Assembly (NCBI GenBank): GCA_903898675.1
Contig: CAIUGM010000038.1
Coordinates: 62,001 to 126,000 of the forward strand
From: an uncultured Verrucomicrobiota bacterium
GTDB lineage: Bacteria; Verrucomicrobiota; Verrucomicrobiia; Opitutales; Opitutaceae
Length of the DNA: 64,000 nucleotides
Direction: 5' to 3'
The notes under the pieces were generated by a model. The model was not told the origin of the DNA. It saw only the letters and a list, made by a program, of their open reading frames with translations, and did no database searches. The stretch's first letter is position 1. The number at the start of each line of letters is the position of its first letter. Made by a program: the position numbers and the translations under genes. Of this stretch, positions 9,237 through 19,392 are shown piece by piece.

Positions 9237-9311
9237 TGGTGGGTCGACCGGGAGTCGAACCCGGAACCAACAACTTAAAAGGATGCTGCTCTACCATTGA
9301 GCTATCGACCC
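9237..9311 (-). tRNA. tRNA-Lys (anticodon TTT)
   Basis: A 75-base cloverleaf with encoded CCA. The acceptor GGGTCGA pairs perfectly with TCGACCC. The D stem is GCTC/GAGC and the T arm is CCGGG-TTCGACT-CCCGG. The anticodon loop CTTTTAA gives anticodon TTT. The anticodon stem (GCATC/GTTGT) contains a T-T opposition at 30/40 and a G-T at 27/43, so it is weaker than usual. Confidence 0.95.
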
Positions 9312-9498
9312 CAGCTAAAACACAAGGTGGAGATATTTTTTCGCTTCGGCGGCAAGGCAAGATTATTTGCAATCCCGGGGCAAAGACCGGGGCAGGCTGG
9401 CATTGACCAGCGGGGTCGGGCTGGTGCAAGGTACGGCCCAACTAGCTACTTTCGTGGGAACAATTCTTAAATTTCCGGATCAGAACGACCCTGAGCAC

Positions 9499-10104
9499 AT
9501 GAACGCCAAAGCCCAGGAAGTAGCCATGGATCGCTTGCTGGTTGACCGCTTCAAAAGCGGCGATGCCACGGCTTTCGACCAACTTGTCACCCGTTATTGG
9601 GGCCGCATCTATGCGATGACCAACCAGCTCCTGCGCAACCAGCAGGATGCCGAGGAGGTAACCCAGGATGCCTTCATCCGGGCCCATCGCGGCCTGGTCA
9701 ATTTCCGGGGCGATTCGGCCTTCTCGACCTGGCTTTACCAGATCGCGACCAATCTCGCCCGCAACCGGTACTGGTACTGGTGGCGGCGCAAGCGGGACAA
9801 ATCGATCTCGTTCGATGCCCCGGTCAGTGGCGACAACGACACGACCCTGGCTGAACTCATTCCGGCCGAGCAGGAGACCCCCGAGGACGCGACCGTCACC
9901 CAGGAGTTCGTCAACCGCGTGGCCGAGTGCATGGAATTACTGAATGAGAAACACCGCGAGATTCTCATCCTGCGCAACGTGCAGAACCTCGCTTACGAAG
10001 AAATCGCCGAGATCCTCGGCATCAGTGTCGGCACTGTCAAAAGCCGGATCGCCCGGGCCCGGGAAAGCCTCCGCGAGAAACTAGGGGGAGAATTTCAACC
10101 ATGA
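9499..10104 (+). CDS. ECF-type RNA polymerase sigma factor
   Basis: 201 residues. Region 2 is recognisable (FDQLVTRYWGRIYAMTNQLL, then DAEEVTQDAFIRAHRGL and FSTWLYQIATNLARN). Region 4 contains MELLNEKHREILILRNVQNL and the helix-turn-helix YEEIAEILGISVGTVKSRIA. The start at 9499 (MNAKAQEVAM) is preferred to the longer frame from 9367, which shows no sigma similarity. The stop codon overlaps the start of the next gene by four bases (ATGA). That gene encodes a putative membrane anti-sigma factor, the usual arrangement for a stress-responsive sigma/anti-sigma pair. Confidence 0.94.
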   Translation: MNAKAQEVAMDRLLVDRFKSGDATAFDQLVTRYWGRIYAMTNQLLRNQQDAEEVTQDAFIRAHRGLVNFRGDSAFSTWLYQIATNLARNRYWYWWRRKRDKSISFDAPVSGDNDTTLAELIPAEQETPEDATVTQEFVNRVAECMELLNEKHREILILRNVQNLAYEEIAEILGISVGTVKSRIARARESLREKLGGEFQP

Positions 10105-10787
10105 AAGACAGCCGCTTCATCGAATTGGTTAACCTTTACGTCGACCGGCAGATCAGCGCCGTCGAAACCACCGAGCTGGAGACCGAAATCCAGGCCAATC
10201 CCGGCCGCCGCGCCGTGTACCACCAGTACTGCCAGATGCAACGGGCCACGACCTTGGTTTACGGAAGTTTCCGCACCGACCCGGCCGGCGCCCCGGCCGC
10301 AACCACGCCGACCCGCGCCACCATCGCACGCTTTGAAGGTCGCGAGCGCCGCCGCCAGCCGCAGTGGGCTTATTACGCCGCCGGTCTCGCCGCGGCCTGC
10401 GTGGCGGCAGTATTCGTCGTGCGGGTCAATACGCACAGCCCGGTTGCGCCGCAACTGGCTGAACTCGCGCCCGCACCCACCCAGCCGGTTAAGCTCGTCG
10501 CGTCATCGCCGCTCCCGGCGCCCGCGCAGCCGCGCACAGGAGTCGTGAGCCTGCGTGGCAACCTGTCCGCCGACCAGGATTATGCCGCGATGGTGACCGC
10601 ACTCCGCCAGGAGGAGCAACGTGCCTTTGCCAGCACCCAGAATCAATCCAACCGGGTGCCCTCACTGTTTGAAGACGGGGTCTTTGATGCCCAGCAGGGC
10701 AGCACGTTCAACAACTCGCGCACCTTTCGGAGCAAGCAGGCTGCGGGGGCGCAGACCGAGTTCACCGCCTTCCAGTTTCAGCGCTGA
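10101..10787 (+). CDS. Putative anti-sigma factor, membrane-anchored
   Basis: 228 residues. The N-terminal 60 residues (FIELVNLYVDRQISAVETTE, then ELETEIQANPGRRAVYHQYC) have the helical layout of anti-sigma domains: a short acidic helix and a region like that following the zinc-finger helix. The HxxxCxxC zinc motif is absent. One membrane segment (about residues 90-107, YYAAGLAAACVAAVFVV) precedes a Pro/Ala-rich periplasmic region of about 120 residues. Four-base overlap with the ECF sigma gene supports the role. The assignment rests mostly on position and topology. Confidence 0.72.
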   Translation: MKDSRFIELVNLYVDRQISAVETTELETEIQANPGRRAVYHQYCQMQRATTLVYGSFRTDPAGAPAATTPTRATIARFEGRERRRQPQWAYYAAGLAAACVAAVFVVRVNTHSPVAPQLAELAPAPTQPVKLVASSPLPAPAQPRTGVVSLRGNLSADQDYAAMVTALRQEEQRAFASTQNQSNRVPSLFEDGVFDAQQGSTFNNSRTFRSKQAAGAQTEFTAFQFQR

Positions 10788-10790
10788 GGC

Positions 10791-11402
10791 TCAGCCCAGC
10801 GCTTTCTTGATCAGGGCCTCGGTCGACGCCGTCGGCCCGAGCGCCACCCAGGCCTGACGGACCGCCTTGTCAGCATCAGGTGCCTTGTAGCCCAGGGCAA
10901 CCAGCGCCATCACGGCATCGCGAATCTTGTTTTCAACGGGCGCGGGACCACCGGGTGTTTGTTCGAGTCGCGGTGCCGACACCGTACCCAAGTCGGCCGG
11001 GTTTACCTTGTCGCGGAGCTCGATGACCAACCGCTCCGCGGTCTTCTTGCCGATGCCGGGGCATTTTGCGAGCAGCGCGACATCACCCGCGGCAATCGCT
11101 CCCTTCAAGGTGGGCAGGGAAAGCTTGCTGAGCACGCTCAGGGCCATCTTGGGCCCGATGCCGGTGACCTTCTCGACCAGCATCCGGAAAAAATCGCGTT
11201 CCTCGTCCGTGGTGAAGCCGTAGAGTGTCTGGGAATCCTCGCGATAAACGGAGAGCGTGTACAACTTGACCTGCTGCCCGGGCGCGGGGAGGCGCTCGGC
11301 GGTTGTGACCGGGATGTGCACCTCGTAGCCGAATCCCCCCGTCTCGATGACGGCAGTCAGCGGGGTGGCCGAGACGAGCAGGCCGGAGATACTGGTGATC
11401 AT
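10791..11402 (-). CDS. ruvA: Holliday junction branch migration protein RuvA
   Basis: 203 residues, the standard length. The N-terminal OB fold starts MITSISGLLVSATPLTAVIE. Two helix-hairpin-helix motifs are visible (GIGPKMALSVLSKLS and CPGIGKKTAERLVIEL). A C-terminal three-helix domain that contacts RuvB begins at IRDAVMALVALGYKAPDADK. RuvA binds four-way junctions as a tetramer and recruits the RuvB motor. ruvB and ruvC are not nearby. The start overlaps the dapB stop by four bases, so the order on the minus strand is dapA-dapB-ruvA in one transcript. Confidence 0.97.
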   Translation of the reverse strand: MITSISGLLVSATPLTAVIETGGFGYEVHIPVTTAERLPAPGQQVKLYTLSVYREDSQTLYGFTTDEERDFFRMLVEKVTGIGPKMALSVLSKLSLPTLKGAIAAGDVALLAKCPGIGKKTAERLVIELRDKVNPADLGTVSAPRLEQTPGGPAPVENKIRDAVMALVALGYKAPDADKAVRQAWVALGPTASTEALIKKALG

Positions 11403-12139
11403 TTCAGGCCGAGCACGTCCTGCATGTCGTAAACGCCGGGCGGCTGGCCGACGACCCAGTGCGCCGCCCGCAGCGCACCACGGGCAAAGATCGCGCGGTC
11501 ACCGGCCTTGTGCGTGAGTTCGATGCGTTCGCCGAGCGTGGCGAAAATGACGGTGTGATCGCCGACCACGTCGCCGCCCCGCAAGGCGTGAACGCCCACT
11601 TCGGTCGGCTGGCGCTCACCGGTGATGCCGGAGCGGCCATGCCGCAGTGCCGCACTCGTCAGCTCGCGTTCCTCCAGGATGATTTCAAGCAACCGGGCGG
11701 CCGTCCCGCTCGGCGCGTCCTTCTTGAAGCGGTGGTGCATCTCGACGACCTCGGTGTCGTAATCGGAGCCGAGCACCGCCGCCGCGCGGCGCGTCAGGGC
11801 GAATAGCAGGTTCACCCCGACGGAAAAGTTTCCCGCCCAGACGCAGGGCACCTTGGCCGCCAGTGCCAACAGGGCCTGTTTTTCCGCGGCGCTGTGCCCG
11901 GTGGTGCCGATCACGATGGGTTTTTGCGCCGCGACCGCCTGCGTGAGCAGCGCGTGCGTCGCCTGATGGGAGCTGAAGTCGATGATGACCGCGCACCCGG
12001 CGAGGTGGGCCGCGGGATTGTCGCCGGTGTCCGTGGCGGCGGCGATGACGGCATCGGTCTCGGCGGCGGCCGCCGCAATGGCCAGGCCCATGCGGCCGCG
12101 GGCACCATTGAGAAGGATTGAAAGTGGCATGGCGGTCAC
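11399..12139 (-). CDS. dapB: 4-hydroxy-tetrahydrodipicolinate reductase
   Basis: 246 residues. The Rossmann motif is ILLNGARGRMGLAIAAAA and the signature EMHHRFKKDAPSGTA supplies the catalytic His and Lys. It reduces hydroxy-tetrahydrodipicolinate in the lysine/diaminopimelate pathway, directly after DapA. Two starts are possible: 12139 (overlapping the dapA stop by four bases) or the ATG at 12130 (MPLSILLNG). The overlap arrangement favours 12139. The pathway product diaminopimelate is needed for peptidoglycan, consistent with a cell-wall-bearing organism. Confidence 0.97.
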   Translation of the reverse strand: MTAMPLSILLNGARGRMGLAIAAAAAETDAVIAAATDTGDNPAAHLAGCAVIIDFSSHQATHALLTQAVAAQKPIVIGTTGHSAAEKQALLALAAKVPCVWAGNFSVGVNLLFALTRRAAAVLGSDYDTEVVEMHHRFKKDAPSGTAARLLEIILEERELTSAALRHGRSGITGERQPTEVGVHALRGGDVVGDHTVIFATLGERIELTHKAGDRAIFARGALRAAHWVVGQPPGVYDMQDVLGLK

Positions 12140-13026
12140 CCCTCGTAGACGGCGAGGGCGGCGTACAGGGTTTTCCGGCTGGCCGGGCTCAGGTTGCAGA
12201 GCGGGAGACGAACTTCCTCGGATCCGATGATGCCGGCGCGAGCCAGGGCGGCCTTCATCGGGGCCGGATTGGATTCGATGAAGAACGTCTTGAAGAGGGG
12301 ATACAGCTGGCGGTGCAGCGCCCGCGCCTTGCGGCTGTCGTTGGCCAGCGCGTGCCGCACCATCTGCGTGATCGGCCCCGGCAGGTAATTGGAGACCACG
12401 CTCACCACGCCCTGGGCCCCGACCGCCATGAACGGCAGGGTGAGGCTGTCATCGCCGCTGAGCACGGTGATTGAATCACCCATCGCCTGGATGATCTGGT
12501 CGACGCGGTCGACGCTGCCACCGGCTTCCTTGAGGTGCGCCACGTGGGGAAATTTCGCCCGCAGGCGCTCGATGACGCCGAGACTGATCTCGATCCCGCA
12601 GCGGCCGGGGATCGAGTAAAGCATGATGGGCTTGTCCGTCACCTCCGCGATCCGCGCGAAATGCTGGAAAAGTCCCTCCTGCGTCGGACGGTTGTAATAG
12701 GGTGCGACCAAAAGCATGCCGTCGGCCCCGGCTTCGTCCGCCGCCTGGGTCATGACACAGGCCTCCTTGGTCGAGTTGGAGCCGGTGCCGGCGATGACCG
12801 GGACGCGGCCGCGGACTGCGTCGACCGTGCAGCGGATAATTTCCAGATGCTCCTCGTGATCCACCGTGGGGGATTCGCCGGTCGTGCCGACGGGCACCAG
12901 GCCGTCAATGCCGCCCTTGAGCTGGAATTCAACGAGCCCGCGCAGTTCATCGTAGGCGACGACACCCTTTTGAAAGGGCGTGACGAGCGCAGTGTAAGTG
13001 CCTGTGAAGGGGCGGCGGCGTTTCAT
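12136..13026 (-). CDS. dapA: 4-hydroxy-tetrahydrodipicolinate synthase
   Basis: 296 residues with a (beta/alpha)8 barrel. Key motifs are GTTGESPTVDHEEH (pyruvate-binding Thr pair), YYNRPTQEGLFQHF (catalytic Tyr), YSIPGRCGIEI and HLKEAGGSVDR, whose Lys forms the Schiff base with pyruvate. It condenses pyruvate with aspartate semialdehyde. It is first in the dapA-dapB-ruvA run. The 84 bases upstream separate it from the divergent pilT-like gene and probably hold both promoters. Confidence 0.97.
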   Translation of the reverse strand: MKRRRPFTGTYTALVTPFQKGVVAYDELRGLVEFQLKGGIDGLVPVGTTGESPTVDHEEHLEIIRCTVDAVRGRVPVIAGTGSNSTKEACVMTQAADEAGADGMLLVAPYYNRPTQEGLFQHFARIAEVTDKPIMLYSIPGRCGIEISLGVIERLRAKFPHVAHLKEAGGSVDRVDQIIQAMGDSITVLSGDDSLTLPFMAVGAQGVVSVVSNYLPGPITQMVRHALANDSRKARALHRQLYPLFKTFFIESNPAPMKAALARAGIIGSEEVRLPLCNLSPASRKTLYAALAVYEG

Positions 13027-13110
13027 TGGAAAGTTACCTTGAACGGTGTGAAATTACACTGTAGGCAAAGCACAGCTTTCAAGCCGGTTCACGCACAAAA
13101 TACCACCTGC

Positions 13111-14199
13111 ATGACACTTCACACCGAAATTGTTAATGATCTGCTGAAACTTGCCGTCGAGAGCGGGGCGAGCGACATCGTGATCAAGTCCGAGAAACCC
13201 GGCTACCTGCGCATGGGCGGCCGGCTCCGGCCGGTGGAAATGGATCCGATCACCTGCGAGCACGCGCAGGCTTGGGTCGACGAGCATGTGCCCCGCGTCT
13301 TCAAGGGTAAGTGGGACACGGACGCCCAGGTGGACTTTGCCTATGCCGCCGACGACATCGGGCGCTTCCGCGTGAACGCCTTCCACCAGCGCGGTCTCGT
13401 CAGCATCGTGATGCGCCACATCAAGAGCCGGCCGCCAACCTTCGAGGAACTCAAGATCGAGTCCGAGACGCTGATCAAGATGGCCCAGGCCAAGGACGGC
13501 ATCCTGCTGGTCTGCGGCGCCACGGGCTCGGGCAAGAGCTCGACGATGGCCGCCATGCTCAACTGGATCAACCAGAACATGGACAAACACATCGTGTCCA
13601 TCGAGGACCCGATCGAGTACACCTTCAGCGACGACAAGTCGCTCTTCCAGCAGCGCGAGATCGGCCTCGACGTGCCGAGCTTCGAACTGGCGATCAAGTC
13701 GGTGCTCCGGCAAAACCCCGACATCATCCTGATCGGCGAAATGCGCGACAAGGAGACATTCGAGACCGCCATCTCCGCGGCGGAAACGGGCCACTTGGTT
13801 TTCTCCACGATGCACGCGGCCACCGTGGCGCAATCGCTGACCCGCCTGTTCGAGTTTTTCCCGCCCGAGCAGATCGCCCAGGCACGCCGCCAGATCGCCG
13901 GTTCCCTGCGCGGCTTCATCTGCCAGAAGCTGATTCCCGCCATGGAAGGCGGCGGCCGGTTTGCCGCGCACGAGATCCTCATCGCCGACGCCACCGTGCG
14001 CAACCTGATCCTCGACGGTCACAACGACAAGATCCAGCAACTCCTGGAGTCCAGCAGTGACTCAGGCTCGAAGTCCTTCAACAAGGACCTCTACCGTCTC
14101 ATCAAGGATGGCAAGATCAGCAAAGCGGACGGCCTCCGCTTCTCACCCAATCCTCCGGCGCTGGAGATGAACCTGAAGGGTATCTTCTTTAAGACCTGA
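13111..14199 (+). CDS. PilT/PilU-family type IV pilus retraction ATPase
   Basis: 362 residues. An N-terminal PAS-like domain starts MTLHTEIVNDLLKLAVESGA. The ATPase core has Walker A (GATGSGKSSTM), the Asp box (EDPIEYTF), Walker B (DIILIGEMRD) and the His box (AETGHLVFSTMHA). GEMRD resembles PilT, while the LRQNPD and longer C-terminal tail resemble PilU, so the subtype is left open. These hexameric motors depolymerise type IV pili at the inner membrane. The start at 13111 follows a weak leader. A one-base overlap with the next gene suggests a shared transcript. A type IV pilin is encoded at 35107-35454. Confidence 0.93.
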   Translation: MTLHTEIVNDLLKLAVESGASDIVIKSEKPGYLRMGGRLRPVEMDPITCEHAQAWVDEHVPRVFKGKWDTDAQVDFAYAADDIGRFRVNAFHQRGLVSIVMRHIKSRPPTFEELKIESETLIKMAQAKDGILLVCGATGSGKSSTMAAMLNWINQNMDKHIVSIEDPIEYTFSDDKSLFQQREIGLDVPSFELAIKSVLRQNPDIILIGEMRDKETFETAISAAETGHLVFSTMHAATVAQSLTRLFEFFPPEQIAQARRQIAGSLRGFICQKLIPAMEGGGRFAAHEILIADATVRNLILDGHNDKIQQLLESSSDSGSKSFNKDLYRLIKDGKISKADGLRFSPNPPALEMNLKGIFFKT

Positions 14200-15110
14200 T
14201 GATCCGGCGCGCCAGCATCCTACTCGTGGTACTGGCGGCGCTTTGCCTGCGAGCGGAAGAGCCGGGGGCACCGCTGGAAAACACGCGGCAGGAACTCAAG
14301 GCCCTTCAGAAGGGCCAGGCCCAGGGCGGCGATGCGTCCGCGCTCGTCAAGCTGCGCGACGTCATGCCCTCGGCCCCGACGCCCGGGGCCGAGGTGCTGC
14401 CCTTTGAAATGCCCAAGGCGCAAAAAACGGATTCCGACCTGAAGAAGAAAAAGGACAGCCAGAAAAACTGGCTGCTGGACGGCATGGACAAGCTGGACAA
14501 GCCGGCGAAAGGCAAAACCACCGACCGGAAAAATGAAGCCGGCGCGGTGGGCGAGGAGGACAAGGACAAGCCGACGGCCGGTGAGTCTGATTCGCTGCTG
14601 GCAGTTTACAGCGAGCAAAAGAAGGAAGCCGAGGCCAAGGCCGACGCCCGCCAGACCAAGCCGGTCCGCAGCGACCCGATGACGCCATTCCTGCAAGGGT
14701 GGCTGGCGGATTCCCCCGTGCGGGGTAAGTTCTTCGACGATTACATCAAGAAGCCCGACAACGCGGCCCCGGGCGTGAACCCGACCGGCCCGAGCGCCTC
14801 AGTGGAAAGCACAGCCGGTCCGATGTTGTCCGGCTTGGATTTGGGCGGCGGCAGCTCCCACAACGCGCCTGCCGGGCCGGCCCAAGCCCGCCCCAATCCT
14901 TATTTGCAGGGCTTGGATCTGTCGGCCTTGCAGGATTCCGGCGGCGCCAGTCGGAATCAGGCCGCCAATCCGCTGCTCCAAACGGGCGTAATCCCCCCGC
15001 CGGCTCCGCTAATCGATCCCTTGCCGGCAGTCAGGCCGGCCGATAAAAAGCCCCTCCTGCCGATGCTGACCGACGAGAAGAAATACTTCCCCCAGCTAAA
15101 CAAATTTTAG
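14199..15110 (+). CDS. Secreted low-complexity protein of unknown function
   Basis: 303 residues. An N-terminal signal peptide is clear (IRRASILLVVLAALCLRA). The rest is rich in Lys, Glu, Asp, Ala and Pro. It has a charged stretch around residues 75-155 (DLKKKKDSQKNW, then DKPAKGKTTDRKNE) and a Gly/Pro/Ala-rich C-terminal half with repeated NPYLQGLDL and NPLLQTG segments. I recognise no enzyme domain. The start codon overlaps the stop of the PilT-family gene by one base. A role in pilus or envelope function is therefore possible but is inferred from position only. Confidence 0.75.
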   Translation: MIRRASILLVVLAALCLRAEEPGAPLENTRQELKALQKGQAQGGDASALVKLRDVMPSAPTPGAEVLPFEMPKAQKTDSDLKKKKDSQKNWLLDGMDKLDKPAKGKTTDRKNEAGAVGEEDKDKPTAGESDSLLAVYSEQKKEAEAKADARQTKPVRSDPMTPFLQGWLADSPVRGKFFDDYIKKPDNAAPGVNPTGPSASVESTAGPMLSGLDLGGGSSHNAPAGPAQARPNPYLQGLDLSALQDSGGASRNQAANPLLQTGVIPPPAPLIDPLPAVRPADKKPLLPMLTDEKKYFPQLNKF

Positions 15111-15156
15111 GGCTTGGTTTTTGGGCCGCAGGGCGGTTTAACCGACCCTTTAATCT

Positions 15157-16062
15157 ATGGCTCTGGCTCTCATTTTTTCAGGACAAGGCGCCCAGAAAGT
15201 GGGCATGGGCAAGTCTCTCTACGTAGGCTCGGCGGCGGCCCGGGCGCTTTATGATGAGGCCAACCGTGTTTTGAGCTGGGATTTGGCAAAAATCTGCTTC
15301 GAAGGCCCCGAAAACGACCTGACCCAGACCAAAATCTGCCAGCCGGCCCTGTTTGTCCACGGACTTGCGGTAGTCGCCGCCCTGCAGGAGGCGGGCAAAT
15401 TGCCCCAAGTGGACTTCGCGCTGGGCTTGAGCCTGGGTGAGGTCACGGCCCTGACCGCAGCTGGCGTCTTTGATTTTGCCACCGGACTCAAGGTCGTCGC
15501 CGAGCGCGGCCGGCTGATGCAGTCTGCCTGCGAGAAGACCGTCGGTGGCATGGCGGCGGTGATCGGCGAAGAACGCTCGAAAGTCGCCGAGCTCTGCCGG
15601 GAATTCGACATCGAGGCCGCCAATTTCAATGCCCCGGGGCAGATCATTGTCTCCGGCGAAAAAACCAAGGTGGATGCCGCGGTGGCGGCCGCCAAGGACC
15701 GCGGCATCAAGAAGGTCGTGGCCCTCAATGTCGCCGGCGCCTACCACAGCCGGCTGATGGAACCGGCGCGGATGGCGTTTGCCGATTTCCTGGCCGGGGT
15801 GGCCTTCAACCGGCCCAGGTTCACCGTTTTCACCAACACCACGGGGCAGGTTGTCGCCGAGCCGGATCAGATCCGCACGGCGCTCGTGAAGCAGGTGGTT
15901 TCGTCCGTGCTCTGGGAAGACTGCATGCGGAATTGCGCGGCCGCCGGGGCCACGGAATTCTGGGAATGCGGCCCGGGCGGCGTGCTCGCAGGCCTCGCGC
16001 GCCGCACGGAGAAGACCTGGGTCGTCAAGAGCATCGCTGAATTCAACGACCTGCCCGCCTAA
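15157..16062 (+). CDS. fabD: Malonyl-CoA:ACP transacylase
   Basis: 301 residues. FSGQGAQKVGMGKSL is the N-terminal signature, GLSLGEVTAL contains the nucleophilic Ser, and AGAYHSRLM the catalytic His. The residue before the nucleophile motif is Leu where many FabDs have His (GHSLG). FabD loads malonate onto ACP for fatty acid synthesis; the acyl cluster at 23-31 kb has no such enzyme of its own and would depend on this one. It is the first gene of fabD-lepA-lepB, with lepA starting directly after its stop codon. Confidence 0.96.
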   Translation: MALALIFSGQGAQKVGMGKSLYVGSAAARALYDEANRVLSWDLAKICFEGPENDLTQTKICQPALFVHGLAVVAALQEAGKLPQVDFALGLSLGEVTALTAAGVFDFATGLKVVAERGRLMQSACEKTVGGMAAVIGEERSKVAELCREFDIEAANFNAPGQIIVSGEKTKVDAAVAAAKDRGIKKVVALNVAGAYHSRLMEPARMAFADFLAGVAFNRPRFTVFTNTTGQVVAEPDQIRTALVKQVVSSVLWEDCMRNCAAAGATEFWECGPGGVLAGLARRTEKTWVVKSIAEFNDLPA

Positions 16063-17865
<1,803 letters not shown>

Positions 17866-17878
17866 TTCCCCGGCCCGC

Positions 17879-19234
17879 ATGTTCAGCTTCCTCTATTCCG
17901 AGACCAAAAAGACCCGGCAGGACGCACGGAACTGGTTGGAAGTCGCCGACCGGGTCGACAAGTTCCGGCGCGACCAGCTGACCGCGGCGCAGACCGCCAA
18001 GCTGCTGGCGGCCACCGGCGAGGTGCAGGCGCGCCTGAAGGACCGGGCGGAAGCCGGCCAGCTCAAGTCGGCGATTGAGAAGCTGGAAGCCGTTTTGCGC
18101 GAAGTGGGCGGACGCGTCTATCCGTTGTCCTCAATGATCGAGAACGTGGAATTTTTCCTCGTGGCCGCGATCGTGATCCTCGGGTTGCGGGCTTACTTCG
18201 TGCAGCCGTTCAAGATCCCGACCAATTCGATGTGGCCGAGCTACTATGGCATGACCGCGTCGGAGGCTTACCAACCCGGCAAGGAGCCCGGATTGCTGCG
18301 CAAGACGCTCCGCCTGGCGACCCTGGGTGCGACCAATTATTCGGTCACGGCACCCGCGGACGGCGAGGTCATGGTCGCCGTGTTCCGTTCCGCGCGGCCC
18401 GCCTATGCCGAGAAGGCCGGGCGCAGCCTGTTTATTTTTCCGGCCAGCATGCACGAGTACCTGTTTACGGTCGGCGGCGAAACCGCCCGGCTCCAGGTCC
18501 CGGCCGATTTTGACAGCGAGTTCAACAGCGTGGTGGAGAAAGCCTTCTTCAAGGACACGGGGATCCTGGGCGCGGTGCAAAATGAGTTTACCCAGCACCG
18601 GCCGATTGAGCGTTCGACGATCCTCGTTCGCGACGGCGCCAATCCGCTGGAAGCCCCGATCATCTGGGTGCCGACCGGAAAGCACGTCAAACGGGGCGAG
18701 AAACTCCTTTCGTTCGATATCCTGACCGGCGACCTGCTGTTCGTCGACCGGCTGACCTATAATTTCATCGCACCCCAGGTCGGCTCAGGCTTCGTATTCA
18801 AGACCGAGAACATCCGCAGCGACCAGATGAAGGACTCGAACGGGGTCCAGATCAGCCAGTATTACATCAAGCGCCTGGTTGGCGTGCCGGGTGACAAACT
18901 CGAGGTCCGCCAGGCCAAAGTGGTCGGAGACGGGGTGCAACCGCTGTCGAATAAGGACGGTCAACTCTACCGCAACGGCCGGCCGATCGATGGGGCCGCC
19001 GCGTTCGGCAAGAATTCCCGCAAAGAAGGCATTTACCCGGGGTATACCGCCGGCGGACTACTTGATTTCGGCGACGTGGTCGAGGTGCCGGGCAATTCGT
19101 ATTTCGCGATGGGCGACAATTCACCGCTCAGCAAGGACAGCCGCTATTGGGGCTTCGTCCCGGACAAGGACGTCGTTGGCCGTCCGTTATTCATCTATTA
19201 TCCGCTGACCAGCCGCTGGGGTCCGGCGAGGTAA
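17879..19234 (+). CDS. lepB: Signal peptidase I with enlarged catalytic domain
   Basis: 451 residues, longer than most signal peptidases I. The catalytic Ser is residue 117 in KIPTNSMWPS and the general-base Lys is residue 331 in YYIKRLVGVPGDKLEV. The family C-terminal motif is MGDNSPLSKDSRYWGFVP. A coiled N-terminal region (1-85) precedes one membrane segment (about 90-107). The spacing between Ser and Lys is 214 residues, compared with about 55 in E. coli, because of a roughly 150-residue insert. The enzyme removes signal peptides at the periplasmic face. It directly follows lepA by 13 bases. Confidence 0.95.
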   Translation: MFSFLYSETKKTRQDARNWLEVADRVDKFRRDQLTAAQTAKLLAATGEVQARLKDRAEAGQLKSAIEKLEAVLREVGGRVYPLSSMIENVEFFLVAAIVILGLRAYFVQPFKIPTNSMWPSYYGMTASEAYQPGKEPGLLRKTLRLATLGATNYSVTAPADGEVMVAVFRSARPAYAEKAGRSLFIFPASMHEYLFTVGGETARLQVPADFDSEFNSVVEKAFFKDTGILGAVQNEFTQHRPIERSTILVRDGANPLEAPIIWVPTGKHVKRGEKLLSFDILTGDLLFVDRLTYNFIAPQVGSGFVFKTENIRSDQMKDSNGVQISQYYIKRLVGVPGDKLEVRQAKVVGDGVQPLSNKDGQLYRNGRPIDGAAAFGKNSRKEGIYPGYTAGGLLDFGDVVEVPGNSYFAMGDNSPLSKDSRYWGFVPDKDVVGRPLFIYYPLTSRWGPAR

Positions 19235-19302
19235 TTGAAGTCAGCTGGCCGGGGCAGCTCGCACGCAGAGCAAGGCACTGTTTGTTATGCCTGTATACGC
19301 AC

Positions 19303-19328
19303 AATATATATTATGTCTAATATATATT
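19303..19328. repeat. Perfect AT-rich palindrome
   Basis: Arms AATATATATTA (19303-19313) and TAATATATATT (19318-19328) are exact reverse complements around a TGTC spacer. It sits in the 248-base gap between two genes that converge (lepB and the NHL protein). The base composition contrasts sharply with the GC-rich surroundings. A similar core occurs near 57483-57495. Confidence 0.85.
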
Positions 19329-19348
19329 AAACTGGTAATCAGTTTTTT
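19329..19348 (+). terminator. Weak intrinsic terminator after lepB
   Basis: The stem AAACTG / CAGTTT with a five-base loop is followed directly by further T residues. It lies about 95 bases downstream of the lepB stop. The stem is short and has only two GC pairs, so efficiency is doubtful. Confidence 0.45.
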
Positions 19349-19392
19349 AAACATCCTTGAAGGCCAACCCTGTCACAGTGTTCTCTTCGCCC

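Noticed and set aside
9232-9441. 69-codon minus-strand open frame
   Set aside because: It covers tRNA-Lys; the apparent protein is the tRNA translated.
12535-13110. Long plus-strand open frame running into the PilT-family gene
   Set aside because: It is the antisense of dapA with no family match; the PilT N-terminus begins at 13111.
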